From contig NZ_JADLQX010000021.1 in NCBI RefSeq assembly GCF_015477605.1, forward strand, positions 1-64,000: 64,000 nucleotides of DNA, written 5' to 3'. The position numbers were made by a program, and so were the translations under genes. The stretch comes from Nocardia amamiensis. Lineage in GTDB: Bacteria > Actinomycetota > Actinomycetes > Mycobacteriales > Mycobacteriaceae. Shown in pieces: positions 32,525-41,735 of the stretch (position 1 is the stretch's first letter; every line of letters starts with the position of its first letter). The notes under the pieces were generated by a model. It worked only from the letters and a program-made list of their open reading frames with translations. It made no database searches and had not been told where the DNA came from.

Positions 32525-33193
32525 TCAAGCCGGATCGGGTAACCCCAGCGTGGTCATGACGAACTGGACGAACAGCGGCGCCAGTTCCGGCACTCGTGCG
32601 GTTCCTTCGGCGATGATGACGCGGCGCGTGCGCTCGCCGATCGCGTCCGGGATCAGGGCGATCAGCTCGTCCGAGATCTCCGGCAGCGTCGGGTCCGCCG
32701 CGCGCGCCTCGTCGTAGAACAGCCGATACAGCTGGGCGAACCGGTCGACGGCCAGGTCACGGTAGCCGACGGCGGCCTGGTTCACTTTGAAGGACTCCAC
32801 CAGCACCAGACGCGCGAAATCCGGCTCGGTGGCGACGGTCTGGCAGAACGTGACGACGATGGACTCGATCTTCGCGTACGGGTCGGCGTCCGGTGGCAGT
32901 TGCGCGAGTTCGTCCGCGATCCGGGTGGCCACGATGTCGACCCCCGTGTGCACCGCCTCGACGAAGCACTCCTCTTTGTTGGTGAAGTGCTCATAGAAGG
33001 TGGTGCGCGAAACACGAGCGCGCGCAACGAGATCGGTGAGCGTCGTCGCGGGATAGCCCTTGCTGTCCACACAATGCACCATGGCTTCGACCAGCCTGCC
33101 GCGCTGCGACGTGAGCACCGCTTCGCGCGCGGCGCGATGGCGCTCGGCGAAGCCGGACCGCTGAACAGATGTCGTCGCCTGCTGCTGGCGCAT
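32525..33193 (-). CDS. TetR-family regulator
   Basis: About 222 residues. The helix-turn-helix is TLTDLVARARVSRTTFYEHF, followed by TNKEECFVEAV and a C-terminal ligand domain of usual length. ATG 33193 with GAGAGG upstream is chosen; the frame to 33250 is Arg-rich. No target gene is evident: it converges on the ICL/PEPM gene and its other neighbour is the end of metG. The 213-bp gap on that side has no striking dyad. Confidence 0.87.
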   Translation of the reverse strand: MRQQQATTSVQRSGFAERHRAAREAVLTSQRGRLVEAMVHCVDSKGYPATTLTDLVARARVSRTTFYEHFTNKEECFVEAVHTGVDIVATRIADELAQLPPDADPYAKIESIVVTFCQTVATEPDFARLVLVESFKVNQAAVGYRDLAVDRFAQLYRLFYDEARAADPTLPEISDELIALIPDAIGERTRRVIIAEGTARVPELAPLFVQFVMTTLGLPDPA

Positions 33194-33406
33194 GGGTGCC
33201 CTCTCTGTGCCGGAACCGATCCGAACGGAACGTCGACGTACCGATCGCACACGGCCCGGGGCGCTGCGCGGCCGCGAACCGGTGTTTCATTATCCGACAA
33301 CGCATTCCACTGCGGGAAGGCAGGTGGATCGGTGCCTGGCTCGGCCCTGGGAGAGCAGTGCGAAAGTGTTGCGCGCCTTGATATTCCGGCACGCGACACC
33401 TCCGCG

Positions 33407-34966
33407 TCAATCCTTCGGTTCGACGTACTTGGGAAAAACGGGTTCCGGCGCGGGCAAGGTCAGGCCGGGCTCGATCGGGGTCGCGATATCGGCGAAGGTC
33501 CGGTCGCGCTGACCCAGTTGATCGAGGATGCGCCCCGCCGAACCCGGCATCACCGGCTGCACCAGGATCGCGACGATCCGCAGCACCTCCAGCGTCACGT
33601 ACAGCACGGTGGCCTCGCGGGCGAGGTCCTCCGGCGTACCGGATTTCGCCAGCGCCCACGGCGCCTGCGCGGAGAAGTACCGGTTCGTCTCGCCGAGCGT
33701 CAGCCAGATCGCCTCCAGCGCGAGATGCATCTGCTGCGCGTCGAATTCGGTGCGGCAGCGCTCCAGCAGGCCGCCGGCGAGGTCGAGCAGGGCGCGATCG
33801 TCGGCGGTGAACTCGCCGGGCTTCGGCACCACGCCGCCGCAGTCGCGCGCGACCAGCTTGGTGCTGCGCTGCACCAGGTTGCCGAACTCGTTGGCCAGGT
33901 CGCTGTTGATCCGGCCGACGATCGCCTCGTGGCTGTAGCTGCCGTCCTGCCCGTAGGAGATCTCGCGTAGCAGGAAGAAGCGCACCGCGTCCAAGCCGTA
34001 GTTCTCGACCAGCTCCAGCGGGTCGACCACGTTGCCGACCGACTTGGACATCTTCTCGCCCTTGTTGTACAGGAACCCGTGCACGAACACGCGTTTGGGC
34101 AGCTCCACACCGGCCGACATGAGGAACGCGGGCCAGTAGACCGTGTGGAAGCGGGTGATGTCCTTGCCGATGATGTGCACGTCGGCGGGCCAGAACTTCC
34201 GGAACGCGGCGGATTCGGTGTCGGGGAAGCCGACGCCGGTGATGTAGTTGGTCAGCGCGTCCACCCACACGTACATGACGTGATCCGGGTGGCCGGGCAC
34301 CGGCACACCCCAGTCGAAGGTGGTGCGCGAGATGGACAGATCCTTCAGCCCGGCCTTGACGTAGCTGACGATCTCGTTGCGCCGCGTTGCGGGCGCGATG
34401 AATTCGGGCTGCTCGTCGTACAGCGCGAGCAGTTTGTCCTGGTAGGCCGAGAGCCGGAAGAAGTAGTTCGACTCCTCGGTCCAGGTCACCGGGGTCCTGG
34501 ACTCGGTGGAGACGCGGGTGCCGTCCTCCAGCACCGTGGTCTCCTCGTCGGTGTAGAACGCCTCGTCGCGCACCGAGTACCAACCCGAGTAGTTGCCCAG
34601 GTAGATGTCGCCGTTGGCGAGCATCCGCTCCCAGATCGCGACGCTGGCCACCTGATGGTCGTCATCGGTGGTGCGGATGAAGCGGTCGAGGGAGATGTCG
34701 AGCGTCTTGTCCAGCGCCTCGAACACGTCGGAGTTGCGCGCGGCGAGCTCCTTCACCGGCATGCTCTCGGCGGTCGCGGCCTGCTGCATCTTCTGGCCGT
34801 GCTCGTCGGTACCGGTCATGAAGAACACGTCGTACCCGTCGAGACGCTTGAAGCGGGCGATGGCGTCGGCCGAGATGTACTCGTACGCATGCCCGATGTG
34901 CGGCGCACCGTTCGGATAGGCGATGGCCGTTGTGATGTAGAAGGCGGGGCGGTCAGCTTCGCTCAT
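33407..34966 (-). CDS. metG: Methionyl-tRNA synthetase
   Basis: About 519 residues. The class I signature HIGH is in NGAPHIGHAYEY near residue 24. KMSKS is in NKGEKMSKSVGNV near 300. The anticodon-binding Trp region NRYFSAQAPWALAKSG and the short C-terminus without a dimerisation domain match the actinobacterial type (MetS, Rv1007c). It charges tRNA-Met. The ATG lies 102 bp from the divergent tatD start, as in M. tuberculosis. A much longer reading frame continues upstream but is only the antisense of tatD. Confidence 0.96.
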   Translation of the reverse strand: MSEADRPAFYITTAIAYPNGAPHIGHAYEYISADAIARFKRLDGYDVFFMTGTDEHGQKMQQAATAESMPVKELAARNSDVFEALDKTLDISLDRFIRTTDDDHQVASVAIWERMLANGDIYLGNYSGWYSVRDEAFYTDEETTVLEDGTRVSTESRTPVTWTEESNYFFRLSAYQDKLLALYDEQPEFIAPATRRNEIVSYVKAGLKDLSISRTTFDWGVPVPGHPDHVMYVWVDALTNYITGVGFPDTESAAFRKFWPADVHIIGKDITRFHTVYWPAFLMSAGVELPKRVFVHGFLYNKGEKMSKSVGNVVDPLELVENYGLDAVRFFLLREISYGQDGSYSHEAIVGRINSDLANEFGNLVQRSTKLVARDCGGVVPKPGEFTADDRALLDLAGGLLERCRTEFDAQQMHLALEAIWLTLGETNRYFSAQAPWALAKSGTPEDLAREATVLYVTLEVLRIVAILVQPVMPGSAGRILDQLGQRDRTFADIATPIEPGLTLPAPEPVFPKYVEPKD

Positions 34967-35068
34967 GGTGGTGTCTACTGTAATGCTCGTGCATTCCTTC
35001 GCTCGCGTGAATATCCCCGGCGACGATCCGCGGGTCGACGCGGCCGCGCTGCGCCGGGGAGGCCGTCG

Positions 35069-35896
35069 ATGAGCGCCGCCCGCCCCGCGCCGGAGCTGCC
35101 GGAGCCGCTCGCGCCGATCGTGGACGCGCACACCCATCTGGACGCCTGCGGCGCGACCGACGCGGCCTCCGCCGCGGCGATCGTGGACCGTGCCGCATCG
35201 GTCGGCGTCGGCCAAGTGGTCACCGTGGCCGACGACCTGTCCGCCGCGCGGTGGGCGGTCCGGGCCGCGCACTGGGACGATCGCGTGTTCGCGGCCGTCG
35301 CACTGCATCCGACCAGGGCCAACGCGCTGGACGACGAGGCGAAGGCCGAGCTCGAGCGCCTGGCCGCCGACCCGCGCGTGGTCGCCGTCGGCGAGACCGG
35401 CCTGGACTACTACTGGCCGGGCAAGCTGGACGGCTGCGCCGATATCGAGACGCAGGTCGAGGGTTTCCGCTGGCATATCGACCTGGCCAAACGGATCCGC
35501 AAGCCGCTGATGATCCACAATCGCGAAGCCGATCACGACCTGCTGACCGTGCTGCTGGACGAAGGCCCGCCGGACACCGTGATCTTCCACTGCTTCTCCT
35601 CTGACCCGAACATGGCGCTGTCCTGTGTGGCCGAGGGCTACATCCTGAGTTTCTCCGGGACGGTGAGTTTCAAGAACGCGCACGAGCTGCGCGAGGCGGC
35701 CCAGGTGGTGCCCGACGATCAGATCCTGGTCGAGACGGACGCGCCGTATCTGACCCCGCATCCGTTCCGTGGCGCGCCCAACGAGCCGTACTGCCTGCCC
35801 TACACGGTGCGAGCGCTGGCCGCACTGCGCGGGCAGGATCCCGCGGAGTTGGCGAAGATCACCACCGCCAACGCGCGGCGCGTCTACCGCATCTGA
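35069..35896 (+). CDS. tatD: TatD-family metal-dependent DNase
   Basis: About 275 residues. The metal-binding motifs come in order: DAHTHLD near residue 20, GETGLDYYW, MIHNREAD, FHCFSSD and VETDAPYLTP near 228, a complete TIM-barrel amidohydrolase set. TatD proteins are 3'-5' exonucleases or DNases with roles in repair and DNA turnover. ATG 35069 has GGGGAGG upstream. It belongs to the conserved order metG(-), tatD(+), rpfB(+), rsmA(+). The 176-bp leader to rpfB that follows is clearly AT-richer than its surroundings. Confidence 0.95.
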   Translation: MSAARPAPELPEPLAPIVDAHTHLDACGATDAASAAAIVDRAASVGVGQVVTVADDLSAARWAVRAAHWDDRVFAAVALHPTRANALDDEAKAELERLAADPRVVAVGETGLDYYWPGKLDGCADIETQVEGFRWHIDLAKRIRKPLMIHNREADHDLLTVLLDEGPPDTVIFHCFSSDPNMALSCVAEGYILSFSGTVSFKNAHELREAAQVVPDDQILVETDAPYLTPHPFRGAPNEPYCLPYTVRALAALRGQDPAELAKITTANARRVYRI

Positions 35897-36072
35897 GGAC
35901 CTTTCGGCCGCGCTCACGAGAGCGATGCCGTCTCAAATGTGTTCTATGTCACGTTTGGTATGTCGTTCCGTGATTTACCTGCGCAGTCGATATTCGATCG
36001 TGATATTGAAAAGCCCCTGTTCCGGAGCTTGCGGTTGTCGGGTCACGGCGCCCTCGTTATCGTGCTGTGACC

Positions 36073-37200
36073 ATGTCACCCTTTACGCGGATCAACCAGT
36101 CGCGGTCCCCGCTGCTGTACCTCGCGGTCGGGGCGCTGCTGCTGACACTGATCGTCGGCGCGGGCCTGGCGATCGTGAACCGCAAGACGGTGACCGTCGT
36201 CGTGGACGGCGAGAAGCTGCTGCAGACCACCATGTCGCCCGACGTGCGCGGCGTCTTGAAGGCCGCGGGCTTCGTCGTGACCGACCGGGACAAGGTGGCT
36301 CCCGCGCTGGCCGCGCACATCGGCAACGGCGCCACGATCACGCTCAACCGGGCGCGCGAGGTCGACATCTCGGTCGACGGCTTGACGCAGAAGGTGTGGA
36401 CCACCGGCGTGACCGCCGGGGAGGCGCTCGAGCAGCTGAAGGTTCCGAAAGAGGTGTACGTCTCGCCCGCGCGCGAGGAGAAGCTGCCGCTGCAGGGCGC
36501 GTCGCTGCTCATCGCGACGCCGCGCACAGTCTCGCTGATCGACGGCATCGGCAACCCGGTCGACGTTCGCCTTGCCGCACCCACGGTCGGTGAGTTCCTG
36601 AAGGTCGCGGGCATCCCGCTGATCGAGCAGGACTCCGTCGAACCCGCCGCGTCGACCCCGCTGACGAACGGCCTGCGCGTCACGGTGACGCGCAAGCGGG
36701 TCGAGCGGCACACCGAGACGGTGCCGCTGGATCCGCCGGAGAACGTCATCGAAGACCCGACCCTGAACATGAGCCGCACCGTCGTGGAATCACCTGGCAA
36801 GCCCGGTGTCCAGGATGTCACGTTCGCGGTCACCATGGTCAACGGCCAGGAAGTCGACCGCACGCCGATCGGCTCCACGGTGGCCGTGGCAGCGCAGCCG
36901 AAGACCGTCCGCAAGGGCGCGAAGCCGGGCACCGAGGTGCCGCCGGTGCGCGACGGCGCGATCTGGGACGCGCTGGCCCGCTGCGAGTCGACCGGCAACT
37001 GGTCGATCAACACCGGCAACGGCTACTACGGCGGCGTGCAGTTCGACCAGGGCACCTGGGAACGGCAGGGTGGTCTGCGGTACGCGCCGCGCGCCGACCT
37101 GGCGACCAGGGAAGAGCAGATCGCCATCGCCGAGATCACCCGGCAACGGCAGGGCTGGGGCGCCTGGCCCGCCTGCACCGGCAGGCTCGGCATCAGCTGA
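36073..37200 (+). CDS. rpfB: Resuscitation-promoting factor RpfB
   Basis: About 375 residues. One membrane anchor or uncleaved signal lies near residues 16-38 (LLYLAVGALLLTLIVGAGL). Three DUF348 repeats follow (VTVVVDGEKLLQTT, REVDISVDGLTQKV, TVSLIDGIGNPVDV). A G5 domain spans about 210-290 (ERHTETVPLDPPENV). The C-terminal RPF lysozyme-like domain reads WDALARCESTGNWSINTGN, with the catalytic Glu near residue 304. It cleaves peptidoglycan at septa and revives dormant cells, acting outside the membrane with RipA-type partners. GTG 36067 two codons earlier is possible. It is followed by rsmA at 61 bp. Confidence 0.95.
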   Translation: MSPFTRINQSRSPLLYLAVGALLLTLIVGAGLAIVNRKTVTVVVDGEKLLQTTMSPDVRGVLKAAGFVVTDRDKVAPALAAHIGNGATITLNRAREVDISVDGLTQKVWTTGVTAGEALEQLKVPKEVYVSPAREEKLPLQGASLLIATPRTVSLIDGIGNPVDVRLAAPTVGEFLKVAGIPLIEQDSVEPAASTPLTNGLRVTVTRKRVERHTETVPLDPPENVIEDPTLNMSRTVVESPGKPGVQDVTFAVTMVNGQEVDRTPIGSTVAVAAQPKTVRKGAKPGTEVPPVRDGAIWDALARCESTGNWSINTGNGYYGGVQFDQGTWERQGGLRYAPRADLATREEQIAIAEITRQRQGWGAWPACTGRLGIS

Positions 37201-37261
37201 CGCGTCGTCCGCCACCCGAGCGGGAGAGATCGTGTCGACACTCGGTTGATAGATTCTCGAG

Positions 37262-38143
37262 GTGTCCGAACCTGAGATTGCCGCTCGCGGAAGTGCCGCG
37301 CTGCTCGGTCCCGCCGAGGTGCGCGTGCTGGCCGAACGGTTCGGGATCCGGCCGACCAAGCAGCTCGGGCAGAACTTCGTGCACGACGCGAACACGGTGC
37401 GGCGGATCGTCGCGGCCGCGGGCGTGGGGCGCGCCGATGTGGTGCTCGAGGTCGGGCCGGGTCTGGGTTCGCTGACGCTCGCGCTGCTGGATGTGGTGGA
37501 TTCGGTGGTCGCCGTCGAAATCGATCCCGTGCTCGCGCGGCATCTTCCGGTGACCGTCGCGGATCGCGCGCCGGAACTGGCCGCCCGGTTGTCGGTGGTC
37601 GAGGCGGACGCGCTCCGCGTCACCGCCACGGATCTCCCCGCCGTGCCGACGGCGTTGGTGGCCAACCTGCCGTACAACGTGGCGGTGCCGGTGCTGCTGC
37701 ATCTGCTGGCCGAATTGCCGAGCATCGCAGTGGCTTTGGTGATGGTGCAGGCCGAGGTGGCCGATCGGCTGGCCGCCGAGCCCGGCGGCCGCATCTATGG
37801 CGTGCCGAGTGTGAAAGCGGGCTTCTTCGGCGCGGTCCGGCGCGCGGGCGCGGTCGGCACCCAGGTGTTCTGGCCGGTTCCGCGGGTCGAGTCCGGTCTG
37901 GTCCGGATCGAACGGTTCGCCCAGCCGCCGTGGCCGATGGACGACGAGCACCGCCGCCGCGTCTTCGAGGTCGTCGACGCAGCATTCGCGCAGCGCCGCA
38001 AGACTCTTCGTGCCGCACTCGCCGCCTGGGCGGGTTCACCCGCCGAAGCCGAACGCCGCCTGCTCGCCGCAGGTATTTCGCCCACCGCCCGCGGCGAGAC
38101 ACTCGACACCGCGGCCTTCGTCCGCCTGGCGGCGCAGGCGTAG
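37262..38143 (+). CDS. rsmA: 16S rRNA dimethyladenosine transferase (A1518/A1519)
   Basis: The 293-residue protein has LGQNFVHDANTVRRIV, the SAM motif EVGPGLGSLTLAL near residue 63, AVEIDPVLA, and catalytic motif IV NLPYNVAVP near 138, the KsgA/RsmA set. It dimethylates two adenines in helix 45 of 16S rRNA; its loss gives kasugamycin resistance. The GTG start matches the family N-terminus. In M. tuberculosis and C. glutamicum ispE follows on the same strand. Here the downstream block is turned, so rsmA ends at a bidirectional hairpin facing copZ. Confidence 0.95.
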   Translation: MSEPEIAARGSAALLGPAEVRVLAERFGIRPTKQLGQNFVHDANTVRRIVAAAGVGRADVVLEVGPGLGSLTLALLDVVDSVVAVEIDPVLARHLPVTVADRAPELAARLSVVEADALRVTATDLPAVPTALVANLPYNVAVPVLLHLLAELPSIAVALVMVQAEVADRLAAEPGGRIYGVPSVKAGFFGAVRRAGAVGTQVFWPVPRVESGLVRIERFAQPPWPMDDEHRRRVFEVVDAAFAQRRKTLRAALAAWAGSPAEAERRLLAAGISPTARGETLDTAAFVRLAAQA

Positions 38144-38157
38144 CACCCCCATGCACA

Positions 38158-38188
38158 CGTGGCTCCTCGCGGTGTGCGAGGAGCCACG
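38158..38188. terminator. Bidirectional terminator between rsmA and copZ
   Basis: A perfect 13-bp stem, CGTGGCTCCTCGC and its complement, has a GGTGT loop. It lies 14 bp after the rsmA stop and 12 bp from the end of the oppositely directed copZ. Confidence 0.85.
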
Positions 38189-38200
38189 CGGAAAAGGGGA

Positions 38201-38407
38201 TCAGACGGCGACTTCGTAGCCCGCCTCGTCGACGGCGGCGACGATGTCGGTTTCGGCGATCGGCGCGGTGCTGTCGACCCGGACCGCGCCGCTGGCGAGG
38301 TCGACGTCGACGCTGGTCACACCGTCGATCTTGCCGATCTCGGTCTTGACGGAGCTGACGCAGTGCCCGCAGGTCATCCCGGTGACGGTGTAGGTGGTAG
38401 TGGGCAT
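38201..38407 (-). CDS. copZ: Copper chaperone CopZ (HMA domain)
   Basis: A single 68-residue heavy-metal-associated domain. It starts TYTVTGMTCGHCVSSVKTEI with the CxxC metal site, followed by IDGVTSVDVDLASGAVRV and the end AVDEAGYEVAV. It binds Cu(I) in the cytosol and usually hands it to a CopA ATPase, but no copA or csoR lies within this window. A CsoR-like palindrome 58 bp upstream of the ATG indicates copper-induced expression from its own promoter, separate from the uup gene upstream on the same strand. Confidence 0.93.
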   Translation of the reverse strand: MPTTTYTVTGMTCGHCVSSVKTEIGKIDGVTSVDVDLASGAVRVDSTAPIAETDIVAAVDEAGYEVAV

Positions 38408-38464
38408 GTCCGACTCCTTCGCTCCGTGGTGCTCATACGGCCCGGGGGGTGCCCGGCCCCTGAA

Positions 38465-38485
38465 ACATACCCCCTTGGGGTATGT
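38465..38485 (-). promoter_or_regulatory. CsoR-type copper operator upstream of copZ
   Basis: A perfect palindrome with 9-bp arms ACATACCCC and GGGGTATGT around CTT lies 58 bp before the copZ start. The TACCCC-GGGGTA core is the known CsoR recognition type. The copper regulator itself must be encoded elsewhere. Confidence 0.8.
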
Positions 38486-38506
38486 AGCGCAATGGTGGGC
38501 GCGGAC

Positions 38507-40318
38507 CTACACGCCCTCGGCCAACTCCAGCCAGCGCTCCTCCGCGGTCTCCTTCTCCGCGATGACCTGCTTGAGTTCCGCACCCAGGGTGACCAGCTTG
38601 TCCGGTTCGGTGGCGGCGTCGGCCAGCGCGGCGTGCAAACGCTGCTCGCGGTCGGACAGTTTGTCGATGGCGCGTTCCAGGCGGGTCAGCTCTTTGCGGG
38701 CGGCGCGGTAGGCCGCGGAATCGGTGGCGGGCGCGTCGGCGGGCTTGGCTTCCGGCTCCGTCGCGCGGGTCCGCCCGGCGGTGAGCGCGGCGCGCTTGGT
38801 GAGGTACTCCTCGATGCCGCCGGGCAAGTTGGTGAGCTTGCCGTCGCCGAACAGGGCCCAGGTGGAATCGCAGACGCGCTCGATGAGGTAGCGGTCGTGA
38901 CTGATCACCACCAGCGTGCCCGCCCAGTTGTCGAGCAGGTCCTCCAGCTGTTGCAGCGTATCGATGTCCAGGTCGTTGGTCGGCTCGTCGAGCAGCAGGA
39001 CGTTCGGCTCGGACATCAGGATGCGCGTCAGCTGCAGGCGGCGGCGCTCGCCGCCGGACAGGTCGCCGACCGGCGTGCGCTGGCGGGCGGGGCTGAAGCC
39101 GAGTCGCTCGGCCAGCTGGCCCGCGGAGATCTCCTTGTCGCCGAGCATGATTCGCTGCGCGACCTGTTGGACCGCCTCCAGCACGCGCAGCTCGGTCGGC
39201 AGATCGTCGAGTTCCTGCCGCAGCCAGCCGATCTGCACGGTCTGGCCCTGGACGCGCTTGCCCGCGGCCAGCGCCGAGCCATTCGGCCCGGTGTCTCCGG
39301 CCAGTGCGCGCAGCAGCGTCGTCTTGCCCGAACCGTTGACGCCGACCAGACCGACGCGTTCGCCCGGCGCCAGCCGCCAGGTCAGATCGCGCACCAGTTC
39401 CCGGCCGTCGGGAGTGGCGAGCGTGGCGTCTTCGAGTTCGACCACGACGCGCCCGAGACGCTTTCGCGCGAACGCGGCCAGCGAGACGCTGTCGCGCGGC
39501 GGCGGCACGTCCGCGATCAAGGCTTCGGCGGCCTCGACCCGGTAGCGCGGCTTGGAGGTGCGGGCCTGCGGGCCGCGCCGCAGCCAGGCCAGTTCTTTGC
39601 GGGCCAGGTTGCGCCGCCGCGCCTCGGAGGCGTCCGCCTGACGGGCGCGTTCGGCGCGGGCGAAGATCCAGTCGCCGTAACCGCCCTCGTAGCTCTCCAC
39701 CTTGCCGCCGACCACTTCCCAGGTGTTGGTGGCGACGGTGTCGAGGAACCAGCGGTCGTGGGTCACCACGACCAGCGCGCTGCGGCGGCTCAGCAAATGT
39801 GCGGCCAGCCACTGCACGCCCTCCACGTCGAGGTGGTTGGTCGGCTCGTCCAGTACCAGCAGGTCGAGCTCGCGCACCAAGGCGGCGGCGAGCGCCACCC
39901 GGCGCCGCTCGCCTCCGGAGAGGTTGTCGACGAGGGCGTCCATGCCGAGATCGGCGATGCCGATGCCCTCCAGCACCGAGCGAATGCGCGGGTTCGCGGC
40001 CCATTCGTGTTCGGCGACGCCGTCGGTCATCGCGTCGTCGGCGAGACCGGCCAGGACCACCGAGCCCACCGTCGCGCCCTCCGGCAGCGTGCCGCGCTGG
40101 GTGACCACGGCCATGCGCAAGCCGCCGACCCTGCTGACCCGGCCGCTGTCCGGCTCCTCGATGCCGGTGAGCACCTCGAGCAGGGTGGTCTTGCCGCCTC
40201 CGTTGAGGCCGACGACCCCGATCCGTTCGCCCGCGTGGACGCCGAGCGACACGTTGTCCAGCAACGGCTTGATCCCGAAGCTCTTGTGGACCTGTTCGAG
40301 ATTGATCAGGTTGGACAT
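38507..40318 (-). CDS. uup: ABC-F family ATPase, Uup type
   Basis: The 603-residue protein has two ABC domains in one chain: Walker A GLNGGGKTTLL and GVNGSGKTTLL, signatures LSGGERRRVAL and LSGGERRRLQL, and Walker B LLVLDEPTNHLD and LLLDEPTNDLD. There are no membrane segments. The P-site linker lies at about 220-290 and a C-terminal coiled coil at about 530-600 (RKELTRLERAIDKLSDREQ), the mark of Uup. Uup acts on the ribosome and in tolerance to replication stress. In C. glutamicum a uup gene follows rsmA-ispE on the same strand; here it is reversed, which fits an inversion. Confidence 0.92.
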   Translation of the reverse strand: MSNLINLEQVHKSFGIKPLLDNVSLGVHAGERIGVVGLNGGGKTTLLEVLTGIEEPDSGRVSRVGGLRMAVVTQRGTLPEGATVGSVVLAGLADDAMTDGVAEHEWAANPRIRSVLEGIGIADLGMDALVDNLSGGERRRVALAAALVRELDLLVLDEPTNHLDVEGVQWLAAHLLSRRSALVVVTHDRWFLDTVATNTWEVVGGKVESYEGGYGDWIFARAERARQADASEARRRNLARKELAWLRRGPQARTSKPRYRVEAAEALIADVPPPRDSVSLAAFARKRLGRVVVELEDATLATPDGRELVRDLTWRLAPGERVGLVGVNGSGKTTLLRALAGDTGPNGSALAAGKRVQGQTVQIGWLRQELDDLPTELRVLEAVQQVAQRIMLGDKEISAGQLAERLGFSPARQRTPVGDLSGGERRRLQLTRILMSEPNVLLLDEPTNDLDIDTLQQLEDLLDNWAGTLVVISHDRYLIERVCDSTWALFGDGKLTNLPGGIEEYLTKRAALTAGRTRATEPEAKPADAPATDSAAYRAARKELTRLERAIDKLSDREQRLHAALADAATEPDKLVTLGAELKQVIAEKETAEERWLELAEGV

Positions 40319-40421
40319 GGATCCTTCCGTGTCTTGCCGCGGCGGGCCGATGATTACCCCGGGCCAGCGTACCGACCAGCGTGGAGGTGGTGCCGTCCCG
40401 GAGAGCGGGGGCGCTTGCGGA

Positions 40422-40465
40422 ACGAACAGCGTTCGTCTAAATTCGTCTCGACGAACAATGTTCGT
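40422..40465 (+). promoter_or_regulatory. Tandem operator before the LLM-class gene
   Basis: Two copies of the dyad ACGAAC-N3-GTTCGT are at 40422-40436 and 40451-40465, 29 bp apart. The outer arms extend to GGAACGAACA and TGTTCGTTCC. They lie about 125 bp before the ATG at 40591. The symmetry suggests a TetR-like repressor. No candidate regulator gene is adjacent. Confidence 0.6.
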
Positions 40466-40590
40466 TCCAAGGAACCGATCCGGCGCTCCCCAGAAGTACA
40501 GCCGCAGAATGGGAGCCCCACCTCGTCGCTTCGGGGTGTTCGGCTGGCGGCACCGTTCCCATTCCGCTTTGCTCCTCTGGAGGATTCCTC

Positions 40591-41439
40591 ATGCATGTCG
40601 GCCTCGGCCTGCCCATCTCCGATTCCGCCGCCCTGCTCGACTGGGCCCGGCGCGCCGACGCGGGCCCTTTCCGCACGCTCGGCCTGCTCGACCGGTTGGT
40701 GTACGACAACCCCGAACCGCTGATCGCGCTCGCGGCGATCGCCGGCGCGACCACCAGGATCAAAGTCCAGACCGAAGTGCTGCTCGCACCGCTGCGTGAC
40801 CCGGTGCTGCTCGCCAAACAGGTCGCGACGCTGGACCGGATGTCCGGCGGTCGCCTGGTGCTCGGCCTCGGCGTCGGCGGACGCGCCGACGACCACCATG
40901 CCTCCGGCACCGACCTGCGCACCCGTGGCCGCCGCCTCGACGAGCAGCTCGCACTCATGCGCCGCCTGTGGTCCGGCGCGCCCTACAGCGACGAGTGCGG
41001 TCCGGTCGGCCCCGCGCCGCTGCGGCCGGAAGGCCCCGAAATCCTGTTCGGCGGTTTCCAGCCCGCGGCACTCGAGCGAGTGGGCCGTTGGGGCGGAGGT
41101 TTTCTCGCCGCCGCGCCGCCGTCGTGGGCGGGTGGCCTGTTCGACACCGTGCGCCGTTCCTGGAAGGACCACGGCAGGTCCGGCGCGCCCCGGATCGTCG
41201 CCCAGGTGAACGCGGCGCTCGGACCGCAGCAGGTCATCGAGGACGCCCGCGCCGCGATGGGCGCCTACTACCGGTTCACCGACCGCGCCGAGTCCATGGT
41301 CTCCGGAATGCTCACCACGGCGGACGAAATCCGCACCGCTGTGGACCGATTCGAGGATCTCGGCGCCGACGAGGTGATGCTCTACTGCTACGGACGCGAT
41401 GTGGACCAGGTCGATCGGCTGGCCGACGTCGTCTCCTGA
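40591..41439 (+). CDS. F420/FMN-dependent LLM-class oxidoreductase
   Basis: The 282-residue luciferase-like monooxygenase shows MHVGLGLPISDSAALLDWAR, LLDRLVYDNPEPL, ATTRIKVQTEVLLAPLRDPV and the cofactor loop RLVLGLGVGGRADD. It lacks an FMN-specific signature I can name. Actinobacterial relatives in this group mostly use F420. It has no coupled neighbour. A tandem dyad upstream points to tight regulation, possibly by a xenobiotic or an antibiotic-like compound. The substrate is unknown. Confidence 0.88.
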   Translation: MHVGLGLPISDSAALLDWARRADAGPFRTLGLLDRLVYDNPEPLIALAAIAGATTRIKVQTEVLLAPLRDPVLLAKQVATLDRMSGGRLVLGLGVGGRADDHHASGTDLRTRGRRLDEQLALMRRLWSGAPYSDECGPVGPAPLRPEGPEILFGGFQPAALERVGRWGGGFLAAAPPSWAGGLFDTVRRSWKDHGRSGAPRIVAQVNAALGPQQVIEDARAAMGAYYRFTDRAESMVSGMLTTADEIRTAVDRFEDLGADEVMLYCYGRDVDQVDRLADVVS

Positions 41440-41735
41440 TGGAAGTCGTTGCCCGGGCCGTTCGGAATCCGAGCCGGGCGCTCGTGGGGCAACCGCACTC
41501 CACAATCGTCGCAGTCCGGAGCGGGCGAAACGCGGTTGCCCGACGTGCGAGCCGGGCGTTAGCCTTCACGGCGTCCTCGCCCAAGGCGCACTGGCTCCGG
41601 ATGAATGCGCCCGTTTGGAGAAGGTGGCAGCCCGTTCGAGCCGGGCCGAGTCCGAGCGGAGCCCACGCAGATGTGGGCGCCGCTGAGCCGCACAGGATGT
41701 AGCGCTCGAGCGGTCCGAGCAGGCGCGGCGGCGAT
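41440..41735. other. Gap without gene
   Basis: About 300 bp between the LLM gene and the end of ispE hold only short Arg/Ser-rich frames. Short repeated GAGCCGGGC and GGGCAACC elements are visible, but no gene or strong terminator. Confidence 0.6.

Noticed and set aside
33407..35917. An 836-codon version of metG
   Set aside because: The extra upstream part is antisense to tatD; the family N-terminus is at 34966.
35897..36072. Riboswitch or attenuator in the rpfB leader
   Set aside because: The leader is AT-richer and 176 bp long, but I could not draw a stable terminator or known aptamer from it by eye.
40422..40465. SOS (LexA) boxes before the LLM gene
   Set aside because: The mycobacterial/actinobacterial SOS box has four bases between GAAC and GTTC; here there are three in both copies, and the gene has no repair link.
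38159..40723. Long plus-strand reading frame of 854 codons
   Set aside because: It is the exact antisense of uup, begins in copZ and has Arg/His/Gln-rich composition without motifs; the uup frame has both full ABC domains.
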